From: Gammaproteobacteria bacterium
Lineage (GTDB): Bacteria > Pseudomonadota > Gammaproteobacteria > Chromatiales > Chromatiaceae
Direction: 5' to 3'
Assembly (NCBI GenBank): GCA_030148485.1
Contig: JASBTJ010000037.1
Span: 1 to 52,548, forward strand
Length of the DNA stretch: 52,548 bases
Shown piece by piece: positions 41,666 to 50,690 of the stretch (within the stretch, counting starts at the first letter, position 1; every line of letters begins with the position of its first letter). Position numbers and translations under genes: made by a program. The notes beneath the pieces were generated by a model. The model was not told the DNA's origin. It made no database searches and saw nothing but the letters and a program-made list of their open reading frames with translations.

Positions 41666-42282
41666 GGTTTCGCCTCGGCAAGGTCGCGCTCGGTGACGTG
41701 CCCCGCCCGGACCTCGGCCTCCCGGCGGGCGACGCGGCGTCGTTGCGCAGGATCGTGGCTGACCCACAGGATCGCGGCCTGCTGGGCCCGCTGGTAAGCG
41801 GCGATGATCTGCTCCACCCGTGCCGTGTTGTCGTTGTCCAGGTTGGCGGTCACTTCGTCCAGTAGCAATACCTTCGGTTGCCGCGCCAGTGCGCGGATCA
41901 GCGCCAGGCGCTGTCGTTCGCCGCTGGAGAGTCGTCGCGTCTCCCAAGCCAGCACGTCGGTGTCAAAGCCCAGCGCGTGCAGCAGATCGGCCGGCCAGGT
42001 GTCGGCGTGGTCCCGCACTGTAGGATGCCACCAGTGGCTTTCCGCCGGCACCAGCATGACCGCGCGGCGCCACTCCGGTGGCTTGAAGACGCTGCGTGGG
42101 GTTCCATCCAGCAACACCTCCCCGCTGTTGGGGTCGAGGTCGGCGATGGCCCTTAGCAACAGGCTCTTGCCGGCGCCGGAAGGGCCGTGCAGCGCCAAGG
42201 TGTCGCCGGCGGCGAGACTCAGGTTGACCGGTTGCAGGCGTGCCGGACGCAGATCGAGCAACTGCAGGCGCGGCGGGCTCAT
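41662..42282 (-). CDS. fetA: Iron export ABC ATPase FetA
   Basis: A 206-aa ABC ATPase, short as is usual for FetA (YbbL). Walker A is GPSGAGKS, the signature [15 protein letters not shown], Walker [13 protein letters not shown] and switch His SHDPAQR. The start at 42282 forms an ATGA overlap with the trmB stop. Both Fet genes follow trmB in one transcription unit with thiS-thiG. Confidence 0.91.
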   Translation of the reverse strand: MSPPRLQLLDLRPARLQPVNLSLAAGDTLALHGPSGAGKSLLLRAIADLDPNSGEVLLDGTPRSVFKPPEWRRAVMLVPAESHWWHPTVRDHADTWPADLLHALGFDTDVLAWETRRLSSGERQRLALIRALARQPKVLLLDEVTANLDNDNTARVEQIIAAYQRAQQAAILWVSHDPAQRRRVARREAEVRAGHVTERDLAEAKP

Positions 42283-42998
42283 CGGCGGCGGAATACCAGA
42301 TCCCAAACGCCGTGCCCCAGCCGCTGCCCCCGCTGTTCGAACTTGGTCAGCGGGCGATCCGCCGGGCGGGGTGTGTACTGTCCGGTCCCGGCGGTGTTGA
42401 CGAACGACCCGCTGGCGGCAGTGAGCACGGCCAGCATGTGTTCGGCATAGTTTTCCCAGTCGGTCGCGGCATGAAAGTGGCCGCCCGGGCGGATCACCCG
42501 CGCCAGCCGCGCGATCAGTTCCGCCTGCAGGATGCGACGTTTGTGGTGACGTTTCTTGTGCCAGGGGTCGGGGAAAAAAAGCTGCACCCGGTCCAGACTG
42601 GCCGCCGGCAGCGCACGTTCGAGCACTTGTACCGCGTCCTTGCGCATCACGCGCAGATTGGTCAAGCCCAGTTCCTCGATCTTGAGCAGCAGGTGGCCGA
42701 CGCCGGGACGATGCACCTCAACACCGATGAAGTTGCGCTGGGGTGCGGCCGCGGCCATCTCGGCCAGCGAGTCACCGTTGCCGAAGCCGATCTCCAGGGT
42801 CACCGGGTGATCGTTGCCGAATACCTCGGACAGATCCAGTGGCCCGCCCTGCCAGTCCAGGTCGTCGTCGGCAGCACCGCCCAGGCCGAAACGCGGCCAC
42901 AGGTCGTCGAAGGCCCGTTGTTGCCCCGGTGTCAGGCGGCCTTCACGCAGCACGAAGCTGCGGATGGTGCGCAGGCGTTTGCCCAGGCCGTCGTTCAT
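42279..42998 (-). CDS. trmB: tRNA (guanine-N7-)-methyltransferase
   Basis: A 239-aa TrmB. It makes m7G46 in the variable loop of tRNAs. Family motifs [50 protein letters not shown] and the C-terminal [17 protein letters not shown] are all present. The ATG at 42998 lies 22 bases after the thiG stop. The in-frame extension over thiG is not conserved. Confidence 0.96.
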   Translation of the reverse strand: MNDGLGKRLRTIRSFVLREGRLTPGQQRAFDDLWPRFGLGGAADDDLDWQGGPLDLSEVFGNDHPVTLEIGFGNGDSLAEMAAAAPQRNFIGVEVHRPGVGHLLLKIEELGLTNLRVMRKDAVQVLERALPAASLDRVQLFFPDPWHKKRHHKRRILQAELIARLARVIRPGGHFHAATDWENYAEHMLAVLTAASGSFVNTAGTGQYTPRPADRPLTKFEQRGQRLGHGVWDLVFRRR

Positions 42999-43020
42999 TT
43001 CGCCCGCCGCCGGGGCCGGT

Positions 43021-43812
43021 TCAGAAGAACAGGCCGTCCACCGGCGAGGAGGCGGTGGCGAAGCGTTTGCGTGGGATACGGCCGGCCAGATAGGCCTCAC
43101 GGCCGGCTTCGACGGCCTTTTTCATCGCCGAGGCCATCAGGATCGGGTCCTTGGCCCCGGCGATGGCGGTCTGCATCAGGATGCCGTCACAGCCCAGTTC
43201 CATGGCGACGGCCGCGTCGGACGCGGTGCCCACCCCGGCGTCCACCAGGACCGGCACCTTGGCCTCTTCCACGATGGTGCGGATGTTCAGCGGGTTGCGA
43301 ATGCCCAGGCCCGAACCGATGGGTGCGGCCAGCGGCATCACCGCCACGCAGCCCATGTCCTCCAGGCGCTTGGCGATCACCGGGTCGTCGTTGGTGTAGA
43401 CCATGATCTTGAAGCCGTCCTTGATCAGTGCCTCGGCAGCGACCATGGTCTCCACCACGTCCGGGAACAGGGTCTTCTCGTCGCCCAGCACCTCCAGCTT
43501 GACCAGGTCGTGTCCGTCCAGCAGCTCGCGGGCCAGCTTGCAGGTGCGCACCGCGTCCTTGGCGCTGTAGCAGCCGGCGGTGTTGGGCAAGTAGGTGTAG
43601 TCCGACGGCGGCAGGATATCCAGCAGGTTGGGTTGATCCTTTTCCTGGCCGATGTTGGTGCGGCGCACCGCCATGGTGATGATCTGCGCGCCGCTGGCAT
43701 CGATGGCGGCCTTGGCCTGATGCAGGTCGGCGTACTTGCCGCTGCCCACCAGCAGGCGGGACTGGTAGGTCTTGCCGGCGATGGTCCAGCTGTCTTCGCG
43801 GGTGTCGGTCAT
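43021..43812 (-). CDS. thiG: Thiazole synthase ThiG
   Basis: A 263-aa TIM-barrel enzyme that makes the thiazole phosphate of thiamine. The catalytic lysine region [54 protein letters not shown] and [18 protein letters not shown] are all family signatures. The start at 43812 (MTDTREDSW) is preferred over an ATG 27 bases upstream. It receives sulfur from ThiS, whose gene is 37 bp upstream. Confidence 0.97.
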   Translation of the reverse strand: MTDTREDSWTIAGKTYQSRLLVGSGKYADLHQAKAAIDASGAQIITMAVRRTNIGQEKDQPNLLDILPPSDYTYLPNTAGCYSAKDAVRTCKLARELLDGHDLVKLEVLGDEKTLFPDVVETMVAAEALIKDGFKIMVYTNDDPVIAKRLEDMGCVAVMPLAAPIGSGLGIRNPLNIRTIVEEAKVPVLVDAGVGTASDAAVAMELGCDGILMQTAIAGAKDPILMASAMKKAVEAGREAYLAGRIPRKRFATASSPVDGLFF

Positions 43813-43849
43813 GCTGATTGGGGTTCCGGTTGAGGGCACGGCAAGCGGT

Positions 43850-44050
43850 TCAGCCGCCGCCGATCGCCTGGACGATCTCGACGCGGTCGCCCGATCGCAA
43901 CATATGGCTGGCGTGCTCGCTGCGCGGCACGAGCGCTTCGTTGACCTCGACGGCGATGCGTTTATCGGTCAGATCCAGGTGTGCGACCAGGGCCGCAAGG
44001 GACAGTGGCTCGGGCACGACCTCGGCCTGACCATTGATAACGATGTTCAT
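43850..44050 (-). CDS. thiS: Thiamine sulfur carrier ThiS
   Basis: A 66-aa ubiquitin-like sulfur carrier. It ends in the diagnostic C-terminal Gly-Gly (AIGGG with one extra Gly), which is adenylated by ThiF and thiocarboxylated before sulfur transfer. The IVINGQ start and [16 protein letters not shown] region fit. First gene of thiS-thiG-trmB-fetA-fetB. The 60-base leader upstream is too short for a TPP riboswitch and shows no sign of one. Confidence 0.95.
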   Translation of the reverse strand: MNIVINGQAEVVPEPLSLAALVAHLDLTDKRIAVEVNEALVPRSEHASHMLRSGDRVEIVQAIGGG

Positions 44051-44079
44051 GGGAAGCCAAACGGGTGAAATTCGGCGAA

Positions 44080-44108
44080 ATTTTACACTAAACTGGGCCG
44101 CCTGCTAA
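44080..44108 (-). promoter_or_regulatory. Predicted promoter of thiS-thiG-trmB-fetAB
   Basis: On the minus strand TTAGCA (44108-44103) and TAAAAT (44085-44080) are 17 bases apart, about 30 bases upstream of thiS. The -35 hexamer lies on the boundary of the IS-like sequence that follows, its TTAG being the complement of the CTAA next to that element's end. Confidence 0.45.
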
Positions 44109-44311
44109 GGAGCCTCTGAGAAAGTCCGAGCCCATGAGAGGGGGATCGGAATCGGGCAATGCGCGGCGCGAATCCCAGGTGGTGGTCGGCGATTGCAAAG
44201 ATCGGCCTGGGACAAACGACGGATTTCAGCGCCAAGCCCAAGGCCCCGGCTGTCTCAGCGATTCCGCCAAGCAGGTGCACATTATTACAAGATGCCGCCA
44301 GGGGAGGGCCG
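44105..44311. mobile_element. IS5-like element end / remnant between thiS and the acyl-CoA ligase gene
   Basis: CTAA followed by GGAGCCTCTGAGAAAGTCC at 44109-44127 closely resembles the terminal repeat of the element at 47477-47619 (GGAAACTCTGAACAAGTTC, also next to CTAA). No second matching end is clear; the nearest is a degenerate CTGTCTCAGCGATTCC at about 44251-44266. The 200 bases in between hold no gene. It is likely a decayed MITE or IS end, and forms the upstream flank of two divergent genes. Confidence 0.4.
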
Positions 44312-46132
44312 GTGACACAACTCCACGAAAATCTGATTACCCCGGAGCAGGCGATCACCCTGGACGGGTTGTTCGCGCGTCGGGTCAAGCGTTCGCCCGA
44401 GCGCGAGGCTTACCGCACCTTCGATCGCCGCCGCAAGGAATGGCAGAGCTACACCTGGCAGGCGATGGCCGACCAGGTGAGTCGTTGGCAGCAGGCGTTG
44501 ATCGGCGAGGATCTGCAGCCCGGCGACCGGATCGGGGTATTGCTGCGCAATTGTCCCGAGTGGGTGATGTTCGATCAGGCCGCGCTGAGCCTGGGGCTGG
44601 TGGTGGTGCCGTTGTACACCGACGACCGCCCGGACAATGTCGCCTACATCGCCAAGGATGCGGGGCTGAAACTATTGCTGATTCAGGACCTTGGCCGCTG
44701 GCAGCGACTGGAGCCATCGTTGCCGGAGAACCACGACATCGTGGTGCTGCTGCTGGAGGGGGGCGATAACGCCCGGACTGCCGCCGCTGCGGAGCCGCGG
44801 CTGCGCTATGTGCCCGACTGGCTGCCCGGCAGTGCCTCCACCTTGCGCGTTCGCCATGGCGCGGATCCTCATGCCCTGGCCTCCATCGTCTACACCTCGG
44901 GTACCACCGGGCGCCCCAAGGGAGTGATGCTCAGCCACCACAACATGTTGTCGGTGGCCCATAGCGTGTCCATGCGCGTGCCGGTGTACCAGGAGGATGT
45001 GCTGCTGTCGTTCCTGCCGTTGTCGCACACCTTTGAGCGCACTGTCGGGTATTACTACGCGGTCATGGGCAGCGTGACCGTGGTGTACGCGCGCTCCGTA
45101 AGTCAGTTGGCCGAGGACCTGGCGACGGTCAAGCCGACCGCGATGATCGCCGTGCCGCGGGTGTTCGAGCGTGTGCACGGCCGCATCCAGGAGACCTTGC
45201 GCAGCCAGTCGCCGGTCAAACGCAAATTGTTTGCCGCCACCATCGACGTTGGCTGGGCGCGGTTCGAGTATCAGCAAGGGCGCCGCGGCTGGCAGCCGAA
45301 GCTGGCGCTGTGGCCGTTGCTGGAGCGACTGGTCGCGCGCAAGGTGCAGGAGCGCCTGGGCGGCCGGGTGCGTCTGGCTGTGACCGGCGGCGCGCCGATC
45401 TCGCCGGAGATCGCACGCTTTTTCATCGGCCTGGGCGTGCCTCTGGTGCAGGGTTATGGCCTGACCGAAACCAGCCCGGTGATCAGCGCCAACTGCCTGG
45501 AAACCAACCTGCCGGCCAGCGTGGGCCGCCCGCTGCGTAACCTGGAAGTGCGGATTGGCAAGCACGACGAGCTGCAGGTGCGCGGCCCCGGGGTGATGAA
45601 GGGCTATTGGAACAATCACCAGGCAACCGCTGAAATCATCGACAACGACGGCTGGCTGCACACCGGCGATCAGGCGCGCATCGACGATCAGGGTTTTGTC
45701 CATATCACCGGTCGTATCAAGGACATCCTGGTGCTATCCAATGGCGAGAAGATCCCGCCGGCGGACATGGAGGGGGCCATCACCCTGGACCCCTTGATCG
45801 AGCAGGCCATGGTGGTCGGGGAGGGCAAGTCGTTCCTGTCCGCGTTGGTGGTGCTCGACGGCGACAAGTGGCCGGGCTTCGCCCAGGATCAGGGTGTCGA
45901 CCCGCTCAAGGCGTCGTCCCTGAGTGACGACCGGGTGGAACACGCGGTGATCAAGCGCTTGCGTGTCGCGCTCAAGGATTTCCCCGGCTATGCCAAGATC
46001 CGGCGGGTGACCGTCATGCTCGAACCCTGGACGGTGGACGACGGGCTATTGACGCCGACCATGAAGGTGAAGCGGGCCAAGGTGCTGGAGCGCTACGCGG
46101 AGCAGGTTGCGGACATGTATCGAGGCTCGTAA
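44312..46132 (+). CDS. AMP-dependent long-chain acyl-CoA ligase
   Basis: A 606-aa ANL-superfamily ligase that activates a carboxylate as AMP ester then CoA thioester. The phosphate loop is IVYTSGTTGRPKGVMLSHHN, the aromatic/linker motif VQGYGLTETSPVISAN, the ribose-binding GWLHTGDQARID and the hinge GRIKDILVLSNGEKIPPADME. These fit the FadD15-like (long-chain fatty acid) group. The GTG start at 44312 has AGGGGAGGG just upstream; the longer ATG frame would begin inside the IS-like sequence and is rejected. Substrate is inferred. Confidence 0.92.
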   Translation: MTQLHENLITPEQAITLDGLFARRVKRSPEREAYRTFDRRRKEWQSYTWQAMADQVSRWQQALIGEDLQPGDRIGVLLRNCPEWVMFDQAALSLGLVVVPLYTDDRPDNVAYIAKDAGLKLLLIQDLGRWQRLEPSLPENHDIVVLLLEGGDNARTAAAAEPRLRYVPDWLPGSASTLRVRHGADPHALASIVYTSGTTGRPKGVMLSHHNMLSVAHSVSMRVPVYQEDVLLSFLPLSHTFERTVGYYYAVMGSVTVVYARSVSQLAEDLATVKPTAMIAVPRVFERVHGRIQETLRSQSPVKRKLFAATIDVGWARFEYQQGRRGWQPKLALWPLLERLVARKVQERLGGRVRLAVTGGAPISPEIARFFIGLGVPLVQGYGLTETSPVISANCLETNLPASVGRPLRNLEVRIGKHDELQVRGPGVMKGYWNNHQATAEIIDNDGWLHTGDQARIDDQGFVHITGRIKDILVLSNGEKIPPADMEGAITLDPLIEQAMVVGEGKSFLSALVVLDGDKWPGFAQDQGVDPLKASSLSDDRVEHAVIKRLRVALKDFPGYAKIRRVTVMLEPWTVDDGLLTPTMKVKRAKVLERYAEQVADMYRGS

Positions 46133-46143
46133 GCAACGGTCGG

Positions 46144-46173
46144 TTGTCAGCGACCGGGTGCACTGCCTACAAT
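46144..46173 (+). promoter_or_regulatory. Predicted promoter of tRNA-Gly
   Basis: TTGTCA (46144-46149) and TACAAT (46168-46173) are 18 bases apart, 10 bases before the tRNA. The G+C-rich CGGCGCC after the -10 is typical of stable-RNA promoters. The -35 sits in the loop of the perfect hairpin CGGTCG/CGACCG (46137-46156), just after the ligase stop. Confidence 0.6.
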
Positions 46174-46183
46174 CGGCGCCAGC

Positions 46184-46257
46184 GCGGGTGTAGTTCAATG
46201 GTAGAACTTCAGCTTCCCAAGCTGACTACGTGGGTTCGATTCCCATCACCCGCTCCA
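46184..46257 (+). tRNA. tRNA-Gly (CCC)
   Basis: A 74-base cloverleaf. The acceptor stem GCGGGTG pairs with CACCCGC, the D-arm has TAGTTCAATGGTAGA, the anticodon stem TCAGC/GCTGA encloses TTCCCAA (anticodon CCC), and the T-arm is GTGGGTTCGATTCCCAT. The CCA end is encoded. It reads GGG codons. Confidence 0.97.
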
Positions 46258-46282
46258 ACTTCCGGCGCCCGCCCGCCCTCGT

Positions 46283-47344
46283 TCATGCGCGCTTGGCGCG
46301 CTTGAGCAGGGCCTTGGCGGCGTCCGCCGCAAGGGTGGCGGCGCCTTTGACGGTGCGCGGATTGCGCGCCTGCAGGCCTTGCAGCTTGCGTACCTCGCTC
46401 ATCCAGTCACGCTTGTATGCCTCGTTGCCCACGCCATAGTCGATCTCGCTGACACGATCGTCGTCCAGGGCCTGGCGGAACAGTTCGCGGGACAGGATGG
46501 AGCCGACGGAAAGGTTCGCGAACTCCTCCCGATACGCCAGCTTGTAGATCAACGCCTTGTGCGGCGTGGTGATCCACAGTTGCGCGGCAGCGGCCTGGTC
46601 GTCCACATACAGTACGCCCAGACGCAGCAAGCCCAGTCGGGTACAGGTACGACACAGCGTGGGAATGAACTCGGGGTAGGGCTCCGGGCGCTTCCAACTG
46701 CTGTTGTAGATGGCGACATAATCGTCAACTGCCGTGGTCAGCGCGTCGTTGTCCTCACTGAAGATGCGGATGGTCACCTGATGCGCCTTGCGCAGCTTCT
46801 TCTCCTTGCGTGCGATGGTGTTGCGCAACCGCGACGAGCGGGCGGCGTAGTAGTCGTCGAAACCCTGTCCTTGGGTTGGCAGATACCAGTTGTCGTATTG
46901 ATCGTAGACCTTGCTGGACAAGCCGCAGGCATGGAAGGCGCCGGCCAGATTCATGTGTTCGATTGCATCCGCGGGCAGCAGCCGCAGGTCGATGCTGTGC
47001 CAACGTGGTCGCTCGTCGCCGATGTGCCGTGCCAATGCCAGCGCCGCGCCGGGTAGATCGACATCGGCGGCCAGCGGCGACAGCCCGAAACTCATGGTGT
47101 AGTAGTTGCTCAGCCCTTGCAGATGCCGTGGGTCCGGGCCGACCGCGCAGAACAGCGCGGCCACGGCTTGGTGCGCGTCGCTGAGTACATAGATGCGCGG
47201 CGTGACCTCGCCTGCCAGTGCGCCGTGGTACAGGCACTCGAACCAATCCAGGCTGAGGAACAGGTCGGCTTGCGCCGGGTATCGCCAAGCGGTGGCGACC
47301 GCCGGGGGCAGATCGGTAATCGAGCGATAAACGCGAATGGACAT
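46283..47344 (-). CDS. GNAT/FemAB-like acyltransferase of unknown substrate
   Basis: A 353-aa protein of the GNAT superfamily, closest in pattern to CelD/FemAB-like (Acetyltransf_6) proteins. The C-terminal half shows the double-GNAT pattern: RLRNTIARKEKKLRKAH, YNSSWKRPEPYPEF, LGVLYVDDQAAAAQLWI and YKLAYREEFANLSVGSILSRELF, with the final IDYGVGNEAYKRDW. Such genes often act on exopolysaccharide or cell-wall precursors, but there is no partner here. The ATG at 47344 is chosen; the frame runs further into the mobile element at 47477 and that extension is not conserved. Confidence 0.8.
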   Translation of the reverse strand: MSIRVYRSITDLPPAVATAWRYPAQADLFLSLDWFECLYHGALAGEVTPRIYVLSDAHQAVAALFCAVGPDPRHLQGLSNYYTMSFGLSPLAADVDLPGAALALARHIGDERPRWHSIDLRLLPADAIEHMNLAGAFHACGLSSKVYDQYDNWYLPTQGQGFDDYYAARSSRLRNTIARKEKKLRKAHQVTIRIFSEDNDALTTAVDDYVAIYNSSWKRPEPYPEFIPTLCRTCTRLGLLRLGVLYVDDQAAAAQLWITTPHKALIYKLAYREEFANLSVGSILSRELFRQALDDDRVSEIDYGVGNEAYKRDWMSEVRKLQGLQARNPRTVKGAATLAADAAKALLKRAKRA

Positions 47345-47476
47345 CACAAAGGGTTCGGCCGGCCGGTCCGTTGGCACGCCGGGACGCGGCGCAGGCCCGG
47401 CCGATTCTATCAGCTTGCCGGGCGGGCGCCAGACGTGACCGCCGGTTCGGTCCCGATTTGGGCAGAGTCGCCTTAG

Positions 47477-47619
47477 GGAAGCTCTGAAAAATTCAGGGGT
47501 TCCACGGCACAGGGAGGTGCCACCAAAATCGGTCACTGCAAGTGACTGGTTTTGAGCCAGGCTACGTTTGCAGCGCAGGGTGCTCTGAGAGGGCCAGGAT
47601 GAACTTGTTCAGAGTTTCC
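47477..47619. mobile_element. MITE, IS5-like
   Basis: A 143-bp non-coding element with terminal inverted repeats GGAAGCTCTGAA (47477-47488) and GGAAACTCTGAA (minus strand, 47619-47608), 11 of 12 identical and continuing less well for about 8 more bases. It is flanked by a direct repeat TTAG on both sides (47473-47476 and 47620-47623), which fits the YTAR target duplications of IS5-family elements. The right-hand TTAG contains the SCO1 stop codon (TAA, minus strand). There is no transposase inside. Confidence 0.75.
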
Positions 47620-48216
47620 TTAGCGTGACAGCGCGGTGACGATCATCGCTGCCAGTTCCTGCGGGCTGGATGTGTGGCTGGCCGAGTCGCTGTAGTTGCC
47701 CTGCTTGTCCAGCACATACATGCGCGAGCTGTGATCGAGCACGTAACCCAGTGCCGATTCGGGCATCGGCACCTTGCGATAGATCACCAGATATTGCTTG
47801 GCCACCTGGGCAATTTGCGCCGGGGTGCCCGACAACCCGACGATGTTCGGATGGAAGTGGCTGGCATACTCCGCCGTCTTGGCGGGCGTGTCGCGCTCCG
47901 GGTCCAGGGTGACGAACAGGGCAGCCACCTGGGCCTGTTGCGCGGGCGTCAGGCTGTTGAGTGCCAGGGTGATGTTGCTGAGGGTCAGCGGACAGACATC
48001 GGGACAACTGGTGTAGCCGTATGCAAGGATCACCACCTTGCCCCGGAAGTCACTCAACGACACCGGACCGTCTGCGCCTTGCAAGGTGAAATCGCCGCCC
48101 AGCCCCGCCGGGCTGGTTATCGGCTTGGGGCCGGGTTGTTGGTTGCTGCCCGCCAGCCAGATACCGCCGAGTATCGCCGCCAGGCCCAGCAGGATGATGC
48201 CGAAGGTCTTCGCCAC
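47620..48216 (-). CDS. SCO1/SenC copper chaperone
   Basis: A 198-aa SCO1-type thioredoxin-fold protein anchored by an N-terminal helix (about 3-20). The copper ligands are YTSCPDVCPLT (CxxxC) and the histidine in YVLDHSSRMYVLD. It delivers Cu to the CuA site of cytochrome oxidase in homologues. The GTG at 48216 has AAGGGGAA upstream; the longer ATG frame lacks a signal. It follows the PCuAC gene by 13 bp. The stop codon lies in the target duplication of the MITE. Confidence 0.94.
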   Translation of the reverse strand: MAKTFGIILLGLAAILGGIWLAGSNQQPGPKPITSPAGLGGDFTLQGADGPVSLSDFRGKVVILAYGYTSCPDVCPLTLSNITLALNSLTPAQQAQVAALFVTLDPERDTPAKTAEYASHFHPNIVGLSGTPAQIAQVAKQYLVIYRKVPMPESALGYVLDHSSRMYVLDKQGNYSDSASHTSSPQELAAMIVTALSR

Positions 48217-48229
48217 GGCGTTTCCCCTT

Positions 48230-48697
48230 TCAGTGCATCTGGTGGTGGGCGTGATCGCCGCTTTTGCCGGCGGACGGGTTGCCGATGGGCGCCTCCAGAT
48301 CCACAACCGAGCCGTCGTCGAAATTCAGCGTCAGGGGGATCTGCTGGCCGGCCACCAGATCCCGCTGGAGCCCGATCAGCATGATGTGCAGCCCGCCGGG
48401 CTGAAAGACCACCGATTCGCCGGCCGGGATGGTCACGCTGTCCACCCGACGCATCGCCATCATGCCGTCCTTCATGGTGTGGGTGTGCAGTTCCACGCTA
48501 CGTGCTGCGGGCGTGGCGCCGCCGACCAGCGCGACCGGTGCGCCGCCGCTGTTGTGCAGGGTCAAAAAGGCGGCGCTGGCGGGCGCGACCTTGGGCATGG
48601 CGCGCACCACGGTGTCGCTGACCGTGACCGCCGCGTGTGCCAGCGGTGCGGCAAGGGCGAGCAGGATCGTCAGAGGCGAGAGATAGGTGTGACGCAT
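48230..48697 (-). CDS. Copper chaperone PCu(A)C
   Basis: A 155-aa periplasmic protein with a signal peptide (about 1-22, LAAPLAHAAVTVSD). The copper site is the H(M)X10MX21HXM-type pattern: ELHTHTMKDGMMAMRRV and GLHIMLIGLQ. It ends in a histidine-rich tail (HAHHQMH). With SCO1 it supplies Cu(I) to the CuA centre of a terminal oxidase. Confidence 0.95.
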   Translation of the reverse strand: MRHTYLSPLTILLALAAPLAHAAVTVSDTVVRAMPKVAPASAAFLTLHNSGGAPVALVGGATPAARSVELHTHTMKDGMMAMRRVDSVTIPAGESVVFQPGGLHIMLIGLQRDLVAGQQIPLTLNFDDGSVVDLEAPIGNPSAGKSGDHAHHQMH

Positions 48698-48802
48698 GTG
48701 AAGTCCTCGTAAGGGCGGCCGCGTAAACCCGACGTTTCCTCAGGGTGCCGGGCTGGGCCATCATACCCGGCATGAGCGCGGGCCAGAAGTGATCGGATAG
48801 CC

Positions 48803-49123
48803 ATGCAGAAATTCTACGAAGCCAGAGACCGCTTGCAGGCGGTCATGTTGCGCGATCACCTGGCAGTGAATCAGATTGCATCCGTGGTGTTGGGAGACTA
48901 TCTCAGTGGCGCGGCCGGTGAATTGTCCGCCATCAATTTTCCGGTGGTCTGGCTGGTGGAAGAGGGCGACCTGCCCCGGGCACGTCAACTGTTGAGCGAA
49001 TTTCTGGCGCCGCAAGCGGCGGCGGCCGACTGGACCTGCCCGGTATGTGGTGCCCAGGTGGAGGGCGACTTCGCGCTGTGCTGGCAATGTGGCGGGACCA
49101 GACCGACGGAGGAGAACACATGA
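48803..49123 (+). CDS. DUF2007 protein with C-terminal zinc ribbon
   Basis: A 106-aa protein. The N-terminal DUF2007 part ([37 protein letters not shown], residues 5-41) is followed by a C-terminal zinc ribbon [25 protein letters not shown] (four Cys in C-x2-C...C-x2-C). The function is unknown; some members are linked to signal transduction. The stop overlaps mutY by 4 bases. Confidence 0.88.
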   Translation: MQKFYEARDRLQAVMLRDHLAVNQIASVVLGDYLSGAAGELSAINFPVVWLVEEGDLPRARQLLSEFLAPQAAAADWTCPVCGAQVEGDFALCWQCGGTRPTEENT

Positions 49124-50196
49124 CTGCGTCCGCCCAGACGTTTTCCCGCCGAGTGCTGGACTGGTTCGATGTCCATGGGCGCAAGGACCTGCCCTGGCAG
49201 CAGGATGCCACGCCGTATCGGGTGTGGGTCTCGGAGATCATGCTGCAGCAGACCCAGGTGGCCACGGTGATCCCTTATTACAGCCGTTTCACCGCGCGGT
49301 TCCCCGATGTGTGCGCGCTGGCCGACGCGCCCATCGACGACGTGCTGCACTTGTGGTCCGGGCTGGGGTACTACGCTCGGGCACGCAACCTTCACAAGGC
49401 CGCGCAGCAGGTCCGCGATGTCCATGGTGGCCGTTTCCCCGAGACCTTCGAGGCTGTCGCTGCCCTGCCCGGCGTGGGGCGTTCCACCGCCGGCGCGATC
49501 CTGTCCCTGTCCCTGGGTCAGCATCACCCGATCCTCGACGGTAACGTCAAACGGGTCCTCGCCAGGTGCCACGCCGAGGCCGGCTGGCCGGGGCAGACCG
49601 CGGTGTTGAAGCGGCTCTGGGCACTAAGCGAAAGACTCACGCCGAGCGCGCGTACACGGGACTTCAACCAGGCCATGATGGACCTGGGGGCTACCGTGTG
49701 TCGCCGAACACGGCCGGCCTGCGGGGCCTGCCCGGTGCAAACCGACTGCCTGGCGGCGGCACAGGGCGATCCGTCGGCCTACCCGGGCAAAAAACCGCGT
49801 AAGGCATTGCCCGTGCGGCAAGTGCAAATGCTGTTGGTGAGTGACCCGGTCGGTCAGGTGTTGCTCGAGCAGCGCCCGCCCAGCGGTATCTGGGGCGGGC
49901 TGTGGGGGCTGCCGGAACTGGCGCGGGATGCCGATCCCGTCGCCTGGGTACGGGAACGTTTCGGTCAATCGGTGCACGCGTGCCCAGAGCTGCCGACGCG
50001 CCGCCATACCTTCAGCCACTTCCATCTGGACATCACACCGCGTCAAATCCTGCTGCCGCAGCCGGGTTTGCTCGCCTTGGAGGGGCCGGACTGCGTCTGG
50101 TATAACCCGGCCCAGCCCGACGCGCGTGGCCTGGCCGCGCCGGTGTCGCGTCTGCTCGACGAAAATTCCGTCCTACAAACCGAGGTATCACCATGA
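49120..50196 (+). CDS. mutY: A/G-specific adenine glycosylase
   Basis: A 358-aa base-excision repair enzyme that removes A opposite 8-oxoG. The catalytic glutamate is in [19 protein letters not shown], the helix-hairpin-helix in [13 protein letters not shown], the catalytic Asp in [14 protein letters not shown] and the 4Fe-4S cysteines in [17 protein letters not shown]. The C-terminal NUDIX-like recognition domain starts near [22 protein letters not shown]. It is coupled to yggX by ATGA. Confidence 0.97.
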   Translation: MTASAQTFSRRVLDWFDVHGRKDLPWQQDATPYRVWVSEIMLQQTQVATVIPYYSRFTARFPDVCALADAPIDDVLHLWSGLGYYARARNLHKAAQQVRDVHGGRFPETFEAVAALPGVGRSTAGAILSLSLGQHHPILDGNVKRVLARCHAEAGWPGQTAVLKRLWALSERLTPSARTRDFNQAMMDLGATVCRRTRPACGACPVQTDCLAAAQGDPSAYPGKKPRKALPVRQVQMLLVSDPVGQVLLEQRPPSGIWGGLWGLPELARDADPVAWVRERFGQSVHACPELPTRRHTFSHFHLDITPRQILLPQPGLLALEGPDCVWYNPAQPDARGLAAPVSRLLDENSVLQTEVSP

Positions 50197-50459
50197 GCCG
50201 CATGGTCAACTGTGTTCGTCTGAAAAAAGAGGCCGAGGGCCTGGACCGCATGCCCTACCCGGGCGATCTGGGTCAGCGGGTGTTCGACAACGTGTCCAAG
50301 GAGGCCTGGGCGGAATGGCTCAAACACCAGACCATGTTGCTGAACGAATACCGCCTGAGCCCCATCGACCCCAAGGCTCGCAAGTTTCTGGAAGAACAGA
50401 TGGACAAGTTCTTCTTCGGCGAAGGCGCCGAGGCCCCGCCCGACTTCAAGCCCGAGTAA
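50193..50459 (+). CDS. yggX: Fe(2+)-trafficking protein YggX
   Basis: An 88-aa protein protecting Fe-S clusters from oxidative damage. The start [24 protein letters not shown], the core [22 protein letters not shown] and the end FFFGEGAE are typical. Overlaps mutY by ATGA; mutY-yggX is a widespread gammaproteobacterial pair. Confidence 0.96.
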   Translation: MSRMVNCVRLKKEAEGLDRMPYPGDLGQRVFDNVSKEAWAEWLKHQTMLLNEYRLSPIDPKARKFLEEQMDKFFFGEGAEAPPDFKPE

Positions 50460-50487
50460 ACGCGTCGCGCCAATGGCTGCGCGCGGC

Positions 50488-50517
50488 TTGACTCCGCGCG
50501 CCCATGCCGCTTAAATA
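50488..50517 (+). promoter_or_regulatory. Predicted promoter of tRNA-Phe
   Basis: TTGACT (50488-50493) and TAAATA (50512-50517) are 18 bases apart (17 to TTAAAT), about 40 bases upstream of the tRNA. The -35 lies in the loop of the perfect 8-bp palindrome GCGCGCGG/CCGCGCGC (50479-50501). Confidence 0.6.
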
Positions 50518-50555
50518 CGCGCTCTTTGGCGCCGGCCACAGCCGAAAAACGCCAA

Positions 50556-50631
<76 letters not shown>

Positions 50632-50637
50632 TATATC

Positions 50638-50673
50638 AACGGCTTACGTTTCGGCGTAGGCCGTTTTCGTTTG
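50638..50673 (+). terminator. Rho-independent terminator after tRNA-Phe
   Basis: AACGGCTTACG/CGTAGGCCGTT (one mismatch in 11 pairs, short TTTCGG loop) is followed by TTTTCGTTT. It ends the tRNA transcript and marks the boundary between backbone and the accessory DNA beyond. Confidence 0.8.
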
Positions 50674-50690
50674 GGGCTGTGCCCACATTG

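Noticed and set aside
44051..44108. Possible TPP riboswitch upstream of thiS
   Set aside because: The leader is only about 60 bases and contains none of the conserved TPP-aptamer sequence.
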